Positions 26,494 through 36,066 are shown, numbered from the stretch's first letter. The stretch is DNA of 64,000 nt from Chloroflexota bacterium (GCA_028874075.1 JAPPLU010000030.1:1-64000); one strand, 5' to 3'. The notes: a model not told the origin generated them from the sequence alone. Made by a program: numbers and translations.

Positions 26494-27000
26494 ATGCCCC
26501 CTGAGCCTGGAGAACATCCTTCCATCCAGCCTGTAGCCATCGAACGGTCCTTGTTGGAATCCATATACCGCCAAGCCCGCGCCAGCTTCCCCAATGAATG
26601 CTGTGGCTGGCTTGCCGGCCCCCGAATCGGCAACGTTGCCACTGATATCCATCCCTGCGTCAACGACCAGGATTCCGGCAACCATCCTACAGTTGCTGAC
26701 CGCACAGCTGAACGGGCCTACGTCTTCAGCGCCGCCGATCTATTGGAACTCAACCGCACCCTGGATGGAGATCACCCGCCGTTGGCCATCTACCACTCCC
26801 ATCCCAACGGCCAGGCCTACTTTTCTCCCACCGACCGCCAGGTGGCCGCCAGCCCCTGGGCCGACGGTCCCGCCTACCCGGTACAGCAACTGGTGGTGGG
26901 CATCGACGAACGTCGAGTGGTCGAAGCGGCCCTTTTCGCCTGGTCCGACGACGACGACGGATTTGTTGAACTGCTCCGTTACGAAGGGGCCGCCCTGTAA
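26494..27000 (+). CDS. JAMM/MPN metalloprotease family protein (Mov34-like)
   Basis: 168 residues from ATG 26494, with GGAGG five bases upstream. The JAMM motif is complete: Glu in FPNECCGWLAG, then H-S-H-x10-D in IYHSHPNGQAYFSPTD. Bacterial members cleave ubiquitin-like or cysteine-synthase-carrier (CysO/ThiS-like) proteins, or act as deaminating hydrolases. No ThiS-like gene is adjacent. The next 230 bp downstream show no further gene until 27231. Confidence 0.85.
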   Translation: MPPEPGEHPSIQPVAIERSLLESIYRQARASFPNECCGWLAGPRIGNVATDIHPCVNDQDSGNHPTVADRTAERAYVFSAADLLELNRTLDGDHPPLAIYHSHPNGQAYFSPTDRQVAASPWADGPAYPVQQLVVGIDERRVVEAALFAWSDDDDGFVELLRYEGAAL

Positions 27001-27230
27001 TAAATCTTGGCAATAGTACGGATTCGTCACATGGGTGGACTGGGCCAACTGGTTGCTCCCGCACCGTCGGGAATCTCGACTCCGGGCTGATTCGGTTCCG
27101 GGGTTTCGTGTAACGGGATACGAGGAAGCTTGATCCTTCTTTTGACAGCCTAATACATAGGAAGCCGAGCCATTGACTAGGCTGGGCTTCTTCAATAACC
27201 TTGCTTCATCAATCAGTAGGGGTCCTCTGG

Positions 27231-27470
27231 ATGACCACCACACCCGACGAGAATGCGGCAATTGATACCCGGCTTGCTGTTGTTGAAGTCCAGGTAACGG
27301 CAGTCCAGGAAGGCCAGCGGCAGATAATGGCCCGGCTGGATGTCATAGAACAGGCGAACAATGCCCGGTTCGACGCCCTGAATGGCCGTATCGACCGCCT
27401 GTTCTACACCATCCTTGCCCTAGGCATAGCCGCAATTGGAACGCTGATAGCGCTGGACAAAGTCCTGTAA
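27231..27470 (+). CDS. Small coiled-coil membrane-anchored protein
   Basis: A 79-residue protein. Residues 10-55 form a coiled coil of Val/Gln/Ala-rich heptads (TRLAVVEVQVTAVQEGQ), followed by one C-terminal membrane helix (LFYTILALGIAAIGTLIAL). The start is ATG 27231 with GGGG before it; the TTG 27201 extension is not conserved-looking. Similar tail-anchored coiled coils are common in bacteria and phage-derived regions. Function unknown. Confidence 0.6.
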   Translation: MTTTPDENAAIDTRLAVVEVQVTAVQEGQRQIMARLDVIEQANNARFDALNGRIDRLFYTILALGIAAIGTLIALDKVL

Positions 27471-27507
27471 GCCTTTCCCCGCTTCACTACCCGGCACGCA
27501 ATAAATG

Positions 27508-27534
27508 CCCCGGCCCTCGTAGGCCGGGGTTTTT
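27508..27534 (+). terminator. Intrinsic terminator
   Basis: CCCCGGCC / GGCCGGGG stem with a 6-base loop followed by five T, 38 bp after the coiled-coil gene. Confidence 0.85.
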
Positions 27535-27582
27535 GGTATAGTATCCCTCCCACAACATCAGGGTAGTAATCGGAGCGCGCTT

Positions 27583-28593
27583 ATGACGGAAAACCATCCC
27601 TCCCGCATCGATTCCCACGCTCACATCGTCCCGCCCGATCTCATTGAAGAAGCCCGCAAGTCCGGCGCCACTCTGGGTGTCACCGTTGAGGACACCGACC
27701 AGGGTCCGGCCCTCCAGTTCGATGGCCTGGTCCACCTCAGGCCCGTCGGCGGCTTGGCCCGCCTTGACCGCAGGCTGGAATGGATGGAACAGCAGGGCCT
27801 TTCCCTGCAGATTCTCGGTTCTTGGCTGGACATCCAGGGCTACACGCTTTCCGCAGATAACGCCGCCACTTGGGCCCGTATCTTCAACGAGCACCTGGCC
27901 CAGGTGGTGAAAGCCGAGCCCCACCGGTTCGCCGCCCTGGCCACCGTCCCCGTGCAGGACGGCGCCCTCGCGGCCAGGGAACTGGAATATGCCGTCAAAG
28001 AACTTGGAATGCTGGGAGTAATGCTCGCCGCCGACCCGGTGGATCAGGACCTGGCCAAAGAAACCTTCGAACCGTTTTGGGACGCTGCTGAAGCCCTGGA
28101 CGTTCCCATCGTAATGCACCCGCCCACCCACGGCTTCGGCGCCGGCATTCGCCCGTCCTACCTGGCCTTCTCCCTGGGCCGTACCCTGGACACCACCATC
28201 ACCACCGCCAAGCTCATCCTGGGTGGTCTGTTTGACCGGCACCCCAACTTGAAGATGATGCTGGTTCACGGCGGCGGCTATCTCCCTTACCAGGCCGCCC
28301 GCATCGACAGCGGCTATCTGGGAGGAAATGGTCGCCCCGTGGAATTGGAGCGGGACAAGCCGTCCGACTACCTTCCCCTCTTGTACTATGACAACGTAAA
28401 CGTTTCCGCCGCGGCTGTGCGCATGATGCACGACGTCGCCGGAACCGACCACCTCCTCTTGGGCTCCGACTACGTTTTCGCCGGGTCCCGCTCGCCGATC
28501 GCCGCCAACATCGAAGAGGCGGGCTTCACTTCCGACCAGGTAGACCTTATCTGCTGCGGCAACGCCCGTCACCTGTTCTTGAAGGAAGTCTAG
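27583..28593 (+). CDS. Amidohydrolase 2 family protein (ACMSD-like)
   Basis: A 336-residue TIM-barrel metal-dependent hydrolase or decarboxylase. The first metal motif is H12-x-H14 in RIDSHAHIVPP, a later His lies in IVMHPPTHGFG, another in MLVHGGGYLPYQ, and the Asp in LLLGSDYVFAG. The order is that of ACMSD-type decarboxylases and related amidohydrolase 2 proteins acting on carboxylated aromatic ring-opening products. No aromatic-catabolism operon is seen. ATG start; a second amidohydrolase follows at 28752. Confidence 0.88.
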   Translation: MTENHPSRIDSHAHIVPPDLIEEARKSGATLGVTVEDTDQGPALQFDGLVHLRPVGGLARLDRRLEWMEQQGLSLQILGSWLDIQGYTLSADNAATWARIFNEHLAQVVKAEPHRFAALATVPVQDGALAARELEYAVKELGMLGVMLAADPVDQDLAKETFEPFWDAAEALDVPIVMHPPTHGFGAGIRPSYLAFSLGRTLDTTITTAKLILGGLFDRHPNLKMMLVHGGGYLPYQAARIDSGYLGGNGRPVELERDKPSDYLPLLYYDNVNVSAAAVRMMHDVAGTDHLLLGSDYVFAGSRSPIAANIEEAGFTSDQVDLICCGNARHLFLKEV

Positions 28594-28622
28594 TCAGAAC
28601 AGTCAGGTTGCGGACCGGGGAT

Positions 28623-28660
28623 TCCTTCCTCCTTGATGGGGGAGGGTTAAGATGAGGACG
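28623..28660. repeat. CCCTCCCCC hairpin repeat copy
   Basis: TCCTTCCTCCTTGATGGGGG, then AGGGTTAAGATGAGGACG; lies between the two amidohydrolase genes. Confidence 0.6.
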
Positions 28661-28751
28661 AGGTTCCATGCGTGGAAGTTTCCCTTGTCCCAAATACCCG
28701 ACAACTCAATTGGTATAACTTCCAAGAGGTAATTAACGGAGGGTTTTCCCC

Positions 28752-29558
28752 ATGATGATCATCGACACCCACTCCCACGCCGGAGTCAACTGGTTCGAAC
28801 CGGTGGAGACCATTCTTCACCAGATGAACGTCAATGGCGTTCAGAAGACTGCACTGATCCAGCATGCGGGCAACTACCATAACGACTACCTGCTGGAGTG
28901 CGTCAAGCGTTTCCCCGGCCGCTTTGGCGCCGTCTTATGGGTTGACGTGGCCGACCCCAATGCCCCGGCTACTCTCGAGCAATTAGCCCGCCACGAGGAA
29001 GTCATCGCCGTGCGACTTCACCCTTACGAGCGCTCACCTGAACCCGATCCACTGGCCATCTGGCGCAAGGCCGCCGAACTGAGGCTTCCGGTAAGCTGTT
29101 ACGCCCGCAGCGCGGCCCAGGCTGCGGATCCGGGGTTCCGGGCTATAGTGGAACAGTTTCCCGACTTGCCTGTAATCCTCGAGCACCTTGCCGGGGCATA
29201 CCGGCCTCAGAGTCCGGAGTCTGTTACGCCGCCCTACGACGATTATAAGGAAGCCCTGACCCTGTCCCGCTTACCCAACACCTTCATCAAGTTTGGAGGC
29301 CTGGGAGAGTTTTGCGTCCGTCCTCGCCCCCTTGCTCCCCACTTCATGTTCGAGGACGTGCCGCCCCTGGTAGATATGGCCCACGAGGCCTTTGGCCCGG
29401 AGCGCATGATGTGGGGCAGTGACTTCCCTCCTGTGGGAGGCCGGGAAGGCTACCGCAACTCCCTGGAAGCCCTCAAGGAATATCCATGCTTCAGGAACCA
29501 GGGTGAACGCGAATGGGCATTCGGCAAAGCCGCCCAGGCTGCCTTCCGCTGGCCGTAG
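28752..29558 (+). CDS. Amidohydrolase family protein
   Basis: A 268-residue amidohydrolase 2 member, smaller than the previous gene. Metal ligands: H-x-H in IIDTHSHAGVNW, His in VILEHLAGAY, and Asp in MMWGSDFPPVGG. AVRLHPYERSP matches the strand-2 region. Substrate unknown; the small size resembles TIM-barrel lactonases. Two ATG codons in tandem after GGAGGG. Not evidently in an operon with the reductive-dehalogenase-like gene, which has its own promoter. Confidence 0.85.
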   Translation: MMIIDTHSHAGVNWFEPVETILHQMNVNGVQKTALIQHAGNYHNDYLLECVKRFPGRFGAVLWVDVADPNAPATLEQLARHEEVIAVRLHPYERSPEPDPLAIWRKAAELRLPVSCYARSAAQAADPGFRAIVEQFPDLPVILEHLAGAYRPQSPESVTPPYDDYKEALTLSRLPNTFIKFGGLGEFCVRPRPLAPHFMFEDVPPLVDMAHEAFGPERMMWGSDFPPVGGREGYRNSLEALKEYPCFRNQGEREWAFGKAAQAAFRWP

Positions 29559-29749
29559 AAATTGCAAGCTGCCGGGTTCACACAAGCATCGTTGGAAAAG
29601 GGGGAGGCAAGTATGCCCGGCGCTTGTGAACATCATCCTGTCTTTCCTGCCCATTCATGTGAAGTTCAAAAAACCTACAATTACAAATCATATCTGCGGT
29701 TGCTTTTCATTATCGTAAAAAGGAATATAAAATCGGTTCACCCATACTA

Positions 29750-29778
29750 TTGACAAATAAAATCACAACCTTTATCTT
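29750..29778 (+). promoter_or_regulatory. Sigma-70-type promoter for 29830 gene
   Basis: TTGACA at 29750-29755 and TATCTT at 29773-29778 with 17-bp spacing, in A/T-rich DNA about 50 bp before the ATG. Confidence 0.65.
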
Positions 29779-29829
29779 TACCGACAAGACCTTACCCTAG
29801 GTTCAAGAGTTTCAAAGGGAGGAGAAGCT

Positions 29830-31101
29830 ATGCTCAAAATCGGACATGAGGTTGTTCGACCCGGCAAGAACGTCGGCGATTCTCCGGTAACCATTCCCGT
29901 TCCCGAAGAATTGGAGACCGTTCCTGGTATTCCCAAGATTCAGCGCGAAGTAGACTGGTACGCCCGGGAATATCCCGTGGAGACCATGAACATCACCGAG
30001 CGCGCTTCCCGCGACTGGGCCAACGCCATTCGCGACCAGCACGTTGAAATGCGTGAAATCCGCAAGGAACACGACAAGCTCAATCGCTCCCTGATCATGG
30101 GCGCCCGCCTCACCGGCGAACAGGAGCCCACTGCTGAGCCCACCGGCGAAGACGTCAGCGAAGCGATTAAGGCCAAGGCCCGCCAGCTGGGTTATGTGGA
30201 AGTCGGCTTCACCGCCTATGACAGCCACTACACTTACCAGAGCAAGAAGGACTGGGTGAAGTTCCCCCACGTCATCTGTCTGGCCTTCGAGCAGGACTTC
30301 GAGCCCACCCAGACTATCCCCAGCGTTGACGCCGAGATTGTGCACTCCAGCACCTATCGGACCGAAGGCGCCGCCGGTCTGGAACTGGGTAACTTCATCC
30401 GCAGCCTTGGCTATCGTGCCCAGGTTCACAGCCCCAACGACAACACCGGCCCCTACATTCCCATGTTCGTCGCCGCCGGTCTTGGCCAGCTGGGTGCATG
30501 CGGCTACCTGCTGACTCCCCATGTCGGCTCCCGCTGCCGCATTATGATGATTACCACCGATGCCAACATCACTTATGACTCTCCCGTAGACTACGGCATC
30601 CACGCCTTCTGCCAGGTGTGTCAGGTCTGCGTGAACCGCTGCCCCGGCCGCGCCCTCATGCGCGACAAGATCTGGTGGCGGGGAATTGAGAAGAACAAGC
30701 TCTACTTCAAGCGCTGCCGCCCCGTCATGGCCCGCTACCTGGGCTGCGGCATCTGCATGAAGGTCTGCCCCATCCAGAAGTACGGCCTGAAGAACGTCAT
30801 GGACCACTATGCCGAGACCGGCCAGGTACTGGGCAAGGGCACCCACGACCTCGAAGGTTACACCCTGGAAGGCAAGGGCTACTTCGGCCCCGGCGAAATG
30901 CCGGTCTTCGATGCCGGTTTCTTCGAAATGCCTCAGGGCGACACCGAAGAATGGGCCTTCTCTCAGTTCAAGGAAAAGGCCGTGGCCAACGGCGGGAACA
31001 TCACCGACGAAATGATCGAGGAGTTCCGTGCCGAGGTCGCCCGTGGTCTGTCTCAGAGCCGCGACAACATGGGCATGATGGAGGAAGAGGACTACATCTA
31101 G
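29830..31101 (+). CDS. Reductive dehalogenase-like iron-sulfur protein
   Basis: A 423-residue protein related to the RdhA/QueG group. The block VAAGLGQLGACGYLLTP followed by VGSRCRIMMITTDA matches the corrinoid-binding region of reductive dehalogenases. Two [4Fe-4S] motifs follow: CQVCQVCVNRCP, and CGICMKVCP with another Cys upstream. No twin-arginine signal is present and no RdhB anchor gene is adjacent, so the protein is probably cytosolic and may serve something other than respiration, perhaps catabolic dehalogenation. The N-terminal 110 residues are charged and helical. Strong GGGAGGAG site. High expression is suggested by the promoter at 29750. Dehalogenation itself is inference. Confidence 0.8.
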   Translation: MLKIGHEVVRPGKNVGDSPVTIPVPEELETVPGIPKIQREVDWYAREYPVETMNITERASRDWANAIRDQHVEMREIRKEHDKLNRSLIMGARLTGEQEPTAEPTGEDVSEAIKAKARQLGYVEVGFTAYDSHYTYQSKKDWVKFPHVICLAFEQDFEPTQTIPSVDAEIVHSSTYRTEGAAGLELGNFIRSLGYRAQVHSPNDNTGPYIPMFVAAGLGQLGACGYLLTPHVGSRCRIMMITTDANITYDSPVDYGIHAFCQVCQVCVNRCPGRALMRDKIWWRGIEKNKLYFKRCRPVMARYLGCGICMKVCPIQKYGLKNVMDHYAETGQVLGKGTHDLEGYTLEGKGYFGPGEMPVFDAGFFEMPQGDTEEWAFSQFKEKAVANGGNITDEMIEEFRAEVARGLSQSRDNMGMMEEEDYI

Positions 31102-31549
31102 TCCCCATCTTCCAACCTACTCAGGCAACCAGGGCCGGTGGTAATTCCACCGGCCCGTTTGCTCATGCTGTCGACGTCCTTATTCAGCCAGGGCAGCCGC
31201 TTCCCATTCCCCTATAACCTGGCAGGAACTCATGCGCTCCAGGCCACCCTAAGCGGATCAAATCCCTACCTGTAACCCCGTGTCGGTCGCCTGTTAGATT
31301 ATTGGGCGAGGTGTCCATACTCCAGAAAAGGTTTATTCGGATTTAGGTTCAAGCAGAATAGTGTTTGCGTTGGCCGCAACCATCTATCCTTTACCATACC
31401 TCATTCAATCCCCCACATTTTCTTCAACATTGCCCTCTAACCTTTGGCTACAATCATCGGCGCCCCTGAGCGGCAAGCCGTAATCTTGCCGGGCTGCCCT
31501 GTCCTGAAAGAACCCCATACCTCAGGCGTAATCCATCAAGGCGGAAACA
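31102..31549. other. Intergenic region
   Basis: About 450 bp. A terminator hairpin (31132-31156) is followed by A/T-richer sequence in which I see no gene or known RNA. Confidence 0.4.
31132..31156 (+). terminator. Hairpin terminator
   Basis: GGGCCGGTGG / CCACCGGCCC, a perfect 10-bp stem with loop TAATT, then GTTT, 31 bp after the preceding gene. Confidence 0.75.
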
Positions 31550-32182
31550 TTGGATCATTTCAAGGCTCTTCTTGGCTCCCGTTACTTCATCTGGGCCACC
31601 CTGGCCCTGCCCTCCATTCCCCTGCTTATCCAGCTCCTCACTGGCATCTCAGACGGCTCGGGCCTCAGCGAGCAGCAAGCCCGCGAAATTCGAGAACCTG
31701 CTGGCACCTTTGCCGCCATAGCCCTGTCCCTGGCCCTCTTGATGACCCCAATCTACCAGCTTCGCAACTCCACATTCATCCGGTGGCTGCTGGCCCGGCG
31801 CCGCTACTTCGGCGTGGCCTGTTTCAGCTATGCTACGGTGCACATGGCCCTCTACTTGGTGGCCCTCGAATCCACTGCCGAGTTTATACGGGAACTGGGA
31901 CAATTCGAGATAATACTGGGCTGGCTCTTTTTCTTTATCATTGTCCCCCTCGGCCTCACCTCAAACCAGGTTTCCATGCGGTTGCTGGGCCGGAAGTGGA
32001 AGGGCCTACAAAGGGCTGCTTACGTCGTAGCGGTGCTGGTATTGGTTCATTGGACGGTTGTACATGGGCCAATGCCCGCCCTCATTTTCTTCGTCCCTCT
32101 GGCGGTCCTGGAAGCCATACGTCTCTGGCGCCTCTGGAAGGCAACTCGCCTCCGTCGTTCTGGGCCCGTGGTTGCCGGATGA
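31550..32182 (+). CDS. Ferric reductase-like / MsrQ-like heme membrane protein
   Basis: A 210-residue membrane protein with about six hydrophobic segments. Candidate heme ligands are His in SYATVHMALYLV and the two His in VLVHWTVVHGPMPA, with the RAAYVVAVLVLVH context typical of the MsrQ/YedZ and ferric-reductase family. Such proteins pass electrons across the membrane to periplasmic partners (MsrP) or reduce metals. No MsrP gene is next to it. The start is TTG 31550 with GGCGGA upstream. Confidence 0.75.
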   Translation: MDHFKALLGSRYFIWATLALPSIPLLIQLLTGISDGSGLSEQQAREIREPAGTFAAIALSLALLMTPIYQLRNSTFIRWLLARRRYFGVACFSYATVHMALYLVALESTAEFIRELGQFEIILGWLFFFIIVPLGLTSNQVSMRLLGRKWKGLQRAAYVVAVLVLVHWTVVHGPMPALIFFVPLAVLEAIRLWRLWKATRLRRSGPVVAG

Positions 32183-32622
32183 CTTGACTCATGTACTGCT
32201 TTGGCTTCTCCGGCCCAGCTGGGTGAAACCGGCGTCGCTAGTTCAAAACTTGAAGCAAGACCTGCCTGCCAGGCCTCCACCGCCCCTGGTCTGGAGTTAT
32301 AGCCTTTCGACCTGGGCTACTGCCCGCCTTCCATTGCAAATGCCCCGCCTACCCCCTTACAAGGAATATGAAGATATCACCAAATCTTCCGCCTTTACTC
32401 ATACCTGGCTAGACAATAACTACCCCCATTGTTAATATTGTTGTACCTGCTCTCAATTTGATCCTTTCGCGGCGACAGCTGTTCTCGACCTGACACGCCG
32501 GGTTGATTTGGCGATGGCATGGCTGGAGTGCCCTACCGCCGGCGGGAAGCGCCATCATTCTACTCACTCCCCGAAGTCGCCAACCGGTTCCCATTTATCT
32601 GCAGCCCTTGGGGGTATTTCTG
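32183..32622. other. Intergenic region before ABC operon
   Basis: About 440 bp. It contains a promoter-like pair at 32410-32438 and no gene that I can support. Confidence 0.45.
32410..32438 (+). promoter_or_regulatory. Candidate promoter of the ABC transporter operon
   Basis: TAGACA at 32410-32415 and TAATAT at 32433-32438 with 17-bp spacing, about 185 bp before the SBP start. Confidence 0.45.
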
Positions 32623-34749
32623 ATGCGACTGTTCCCACGTTTGTTGTCGACATTGACCCTGCTTACCTTGCTTGTCCTTCTTCTCGCCTGCACCAGGCAG
32701 GTGGAAGTGGTCAAGGAAGTACCTGTTGAGGTGGAAAGGGAAGTGACCGTTGAGGTCGAACGGGAGGTCCCCGTTGAGGTGGAGAGACAGGTAATGGTGG
32801 AGGTCGTTGCTACTCCCACCCCCAATCCCAATGCTCCCCAGGCCGAACTTCCCCGTCAGCCCCAGACCCAGCCCGCCGCGGGAACCGCATCCGCGCAACC
32901 GACTCCCACCCAGGCGCCGCCGCCTCCTCCACCCACGGCAGAGGCAATGGTTGACGATGTGGAGCGTATCTACAAAATCGGCATCTCTGAGGACCTTACC
33001 ACCACCAACTATTGGGCCTACCTGGGCCCCGATGGCACCATCTGGAATCTTTATGTGTTGAGCGGCAGCAAACCCTCTCTCTATAGCTACACCAGCCAGA
33101 CCTTCGACTGGGTTCCATCCCTTGCGTCTGACTTTCCCACCGCGCTGACCGAGGAAACCGTTGACGGGCAGACCTTGTGGGCCACTGAGGTGCCTATCAA
33201 GCAGGGCGTTATGTGGAGCGACGGCAACGAAATAACCGCCGAGGACTTCGCATTCACCGCCAATACCGTCAACGAGCTTATGCTCACCGGCTACTGGCCC
33301 GGTATTGTAGACCCCGAGTACTACCACCATTCCGAGGCTCTGGACCCCTATCGCCTGAAGATATATTTCCAGAAGAAGCCCGGCCTCGCCCGCTGGCAAT
33401 TTGGGCTGGCCTTTATGCCCATATTCTCCAGCGCATACTGGGGGCCGGTGGTGGCCGAGGCGAAGCAGGCCGGTGAAATACCCGAGCAGCAAAAGGTCCT
33501 GTATGCCCACGTCCCCGAAGGCGAGCCCACCGGTGGCCCCTTCGGGTTCGACAAGTGGGAGAGGGGAGCCTTCGCCGAAAAGTCACGCAACGACGACTAT
33601 TTCTTCCGGGGCAGCGTCTCCACCCAATACGATAACGGCGCTTACGTCGAAAGTAAGCCCGGTGTTTTCGAATTCTCCGCCTTCGGTGACCCTTCCGGCG
33701 AAGTGGCCCTCCAGACTACCGAGGGTCCCAATGCCAGTAGTTCCATATACTCCGTCTACGGCAGCCAGGACGCGACGGTGCTGGCGCTCAAGAAGGGCGA
33801 TATAGACTTCATGCTCAACCCCCTCGGCTTGTCCAAGGGTCTCCAGGAACAGCTTGAAGGCGCCGAGGGCCTCACCACCATCGAAAACTCCTCCGACGGC
33901 GTCCGTTACCTCGGCTTCAACTTCCGCCGCGAACCTATGAACGACAAGGCTTTTCGCCAGGCCGTGGCCACCCTTATCGACAAGGAGTTTCTCACCCAGA
34001 CCGTCCTCCAGGGCGTCGCCATCCCCGTCTACGCCATGGTCCCCACCGGCAATGCAGCCTGGTACAACTCCGACGTGCCCCAGATTGGCAGGGGCCTGAC
34101 CCGCGCCGAACGCGTGGCCCAGGCCGTGGAACTTCTCAAAGAAGCTGGTTTCACCTGGGAGGTGGAGCCCCGGGTCAGTGAAGACGGCCGGTTCGTGGAA
34201 CAGGAGGGCGAGGGACTGCGAATGCCTAACGGAGAACCCATTCCGGAGATGACGGTGCTGGCCCCCAGCCCGGGCTACGACCCCCTCCGTTCTACCTTCG
34301 CCATCTGGATCGAGCGGTGGCTTAACGAGGTGGGCATTCCCGTGCGCGCCGACCTCACCGGCTTTAACCTCATCGTCGAGAAAGTATTCAATCAGCAGGA
34401 CTTCGACATGTGGATACTGGGCTGGGGCCTGAGCCTTTACCCGGACTATCTTGAGGTCTTCTTCCACAGCCGGTACTCGGAGTTGGAAGGATACAACGCC
34501 GGAGGTTACGACAACCCCGAGTTCGACCGGTTGGCCGACGACCTCGTGGCCGAGACCGACCTGGAAAGCGCCCGGGACCAGGTCTTTCGCATGCAGGCCT
34601 TCCTGGCCGACGACCTGCCTTACGTAACACTGTTCACCACCCCCATCGTGGAGACCTACCGCAGCGACCGCATCGAATTCCCCTACACCCAAAACCTCGG
34701 CGGCCTGCAGAATGTAGCCGGTATGCCCTCCCTGGTCAGCTTCAAGTAA
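32623..34749 (+). CDS. Peptide/nickel-type ABC substrate-binding lipoprotein
   Basis: 708 residues from ATG 32623. A lipoprotein signal ends in LLVLLLAC-TRQ, so the protein is membrane-anchored outside the cell. Residues 25-60 carry repeats of V-E-V-E-R-E/Q-V, then a Pro/Gln/Ala-rich stalk. The rest is the family 5 (oligopeptide/dipeptide) binding domain: NYWAYLGPDGTIWNLY near the start, VMWSDGNEITAEDFAFTANT, AFRQAVATLIDKEFL, and WILGWGLSLYPDYLEVFF near the end. First gene of the ABC transporter; the substrate may be a peptide or another solute. The frame is open upstream to 32503, but the signal peptide sets the start. Confidence 0.9.
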   Translation: MRLFPRLLSTLTLLTLLVLLLACTRQVEVVKEVPVEVEREVTVEVEREVPVEVERQVMVEVVATPTPNPNAPQAELPRQPQTQPAAGTASAQPTPTQAPPPPPPTAEAMVDDVERIYKIGISEDLTTTNYWAYLGPDGTIWNLYVLSGSKPSLYSYTSQTFDWVPSLASDFPTALTEETVDGQTLWATEVPIKQGVMWSDGNEITAEDFAFTANTVNELMLTGYWPGIVDPEYYHHSEALDPYRLKIYFQKKPGLARWQFGLAFMPIFSSAYWGPVVAEAKQAGEIPEQQKVLYAHVPEGEPTGGPFGFDKWERGAFAEKSRNDDYFFRGSVSTQYDNGAYVESKPGVFEFSAFGDPSGEVALQTTEGPNASSSIYSVYGSQDATVLALKKGDIDFMLNPLGLSKGLQEQLEGAEGLTTIENSSDGVRYLGFNFRREPMNDKAFRQAVATLIDKEFLTQTVLQGVAIPVYAMVPTGNAAWYNSDVPQIGRGLTRAERVAQAVELLKEAGFTWEVEPRVSEDGRFVEQEGEGLRMPNGEPIPEMTVLAPSPGYDPLRSTFAIWIERWLNEVGIPVRADLTGFNLIVEKVFNQQDFDMWILGWGLSLYPDYLEVFFHSRYSELEGYNAGGYDNPEFDRLADDLVAETDLESARDQVFRMQAFLADDLPYVTLFTTPIVETYRSDRIEFPYTQNLGGLQNVAGMPSLVSFK

Positions 34750-34825
34750 CCCGACAATCCAGCAACTTGATAGGAAGCCATCCGAAAGCCCTTTTACCAA
34801 GGCTTGCTGAAGATTGAAATAAAGT

Positions 34826-34863
34826 CCCCTCCCCCTTGATGGCGGAGGGTCAGGGTGGGGGTG
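34826..34863. repeat. CCCTCCCCC hairpin repeat copy
   Basis: CCCCTCCCCCTTGATGGCGG then AGGGTCAGGGTGGGGGTG between the SBP gene and the first permease. Confidence 0.7.
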
Positions 34864-34914
34864 ATTTTCTCCCCACCAACAATCTGTCTTCCAACCACAG
34901 GAGTTTGCCCCCAC

Positions 34915-36066
34915 ATGACCGGTTACCTGGTCCGCCGCGCGGGACAATTGGTCATAACCCTCTTTCTGATAATTACCTTCGCCTTCTTCCTGGTGCAGGC
35001 CCAACCCGGCGATTACGCCACCTTCTACGCCCTCGATCCCGATATGCCTCCGGAGGTCAAGGAACAGATGCGGGCCTCCTTCGGCCTCGACAAACCCCTG
35101 TGGCAGCAGTATCTAATCCACCTGAAGAACACCGTAACCGGCAACTTTGGCGTCTCCTTTGGCCATTTCCCCCGGCCGGTGATGGAGGTCCTGATTGAGC
35201 GGGTGCCCCGCACCGCCGTACTCTTCCTTACCGCCACCGTACTGTCCTTTTACATTGGCTTCCTGCTGGGCAAGGCCATAGCCTGGCGCCGAGGCGGCTT
35301 CCTGGAATACACTGCCACCATCTCCGGCGCCACCCTCTTCACCGTCTTCACCCCGGCCTTCGCCCTCATGATGATCTGGATTTTTGCCTTCCGCCTTGGC
35401 TGGCTGCCTGTCGGCAAGTTCCTTGACCCCCTGGTTTGGCGTCACGCCGAAGTTTCCGCCAACTTTGTCTTCAGCCAGATGCTGCTGACCGCCTTTCTCA
35501 TTACCGCCTTCGCGTTCCTGGCCCTCTACTTACTCAGGAAGACCGGCCGCATCGGCCTGGTCAAATGGGCGGGCCCCCTTATCGCGGTGGCTCTGGTCGT
35601 TGCCTTGCTGATATGGTCTCTTTCCGGCATTGGCGGGCTGGCCCTGGACATTCTGCATCACATGATCCTCCCCATTGTAACCCTGACTTTGATCTCCTTC
35701 GCCGGAACCATGCTCCTTACCCGCAACAGCATGCTGGAAACGGTGCGCGAGGACTACGTGATGGCCGCCCGGGCCAAGGGACTGCCAGAAAAATTGGTCC
35801 GCGACCGCCACGCCGCCCGCAATGCTTTGCTGCCCGTGGTCACCAGCCTGGTCTACAGCCTCATCTTCGCCATCGACGGCAGCGTCATCATCGAAGGAGT
35901 CTTCTCCTGGCCTGGCACCGGCCTCACCCTGCTGCAGGCCGTGCGGTCCGAAGACCTTCCTCTGGTCATGGGGGCCATGGTCTTTATTGGCCTTTTCTCT
36001 TTGCTCGCCCACGTCATCGTTGATGTTCTCTACGTCTATCTCGACCCCAGGATACGTTACCAGTGA
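34915..36066 (+). CDS. ABC transporter permease (DppB/OppB type)
   Basis: 383 residues from ATG 34915 (MTGYLVRRAGQLVI), the usual N terminus of DppB-type permeases. About eight hydrophobic segments; the EAA loop for ATPase contact is YVMAARAKGLPEKLVRDRHAARNALLP. Residues 170-240 hold an extra loop and helix pair (VWRHAEVSANFVFSQ, LYLLRKTGRIGLV) that makes the protein longer than typical DppB (about 310-340). It overlaps the next permease by 4 bp. Membrane. Confidence 0.92.
   Translation: MTGYLVRRAGQLVITLFLIITFAFFLVQAQPGDYATFYALDPDMPPEVKEQMRASFGLDKPLWQQYLIHLKNTVTGNFGVSFGHFPRPVMEVLIERVPRTAVLFLTATVLSFYIGFLLGKAIAWRRGGFLEYTATISGATLFTVFTPAFALMMIWIFAFRLGWLPVGKFLDPLVWRHAEVSANFVFSQMLLTAFLITAFAFLALYLLRKTGRIGLVKWAGPLIAVALVVALLIWSLSGIGGLALDILHHMILPIVTLTLISFAGTMLLTRNSMLETVREDYVMAARAKGLPEKLVRDRHAARNALLPVVTSLVYSLIFAIDGSVIIEGVFSWPGTGLTLLQAVRSEDLPLVMGAMVFIGLFSLLAHVIVDVLYVYLDPRIRYQ

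Noticed and set aside
33583..35004. 473-residue minus-strand ORF
   Set aside because: Antisense to the ABC substrate-binding protein; passes through a repeat and has no family motif.
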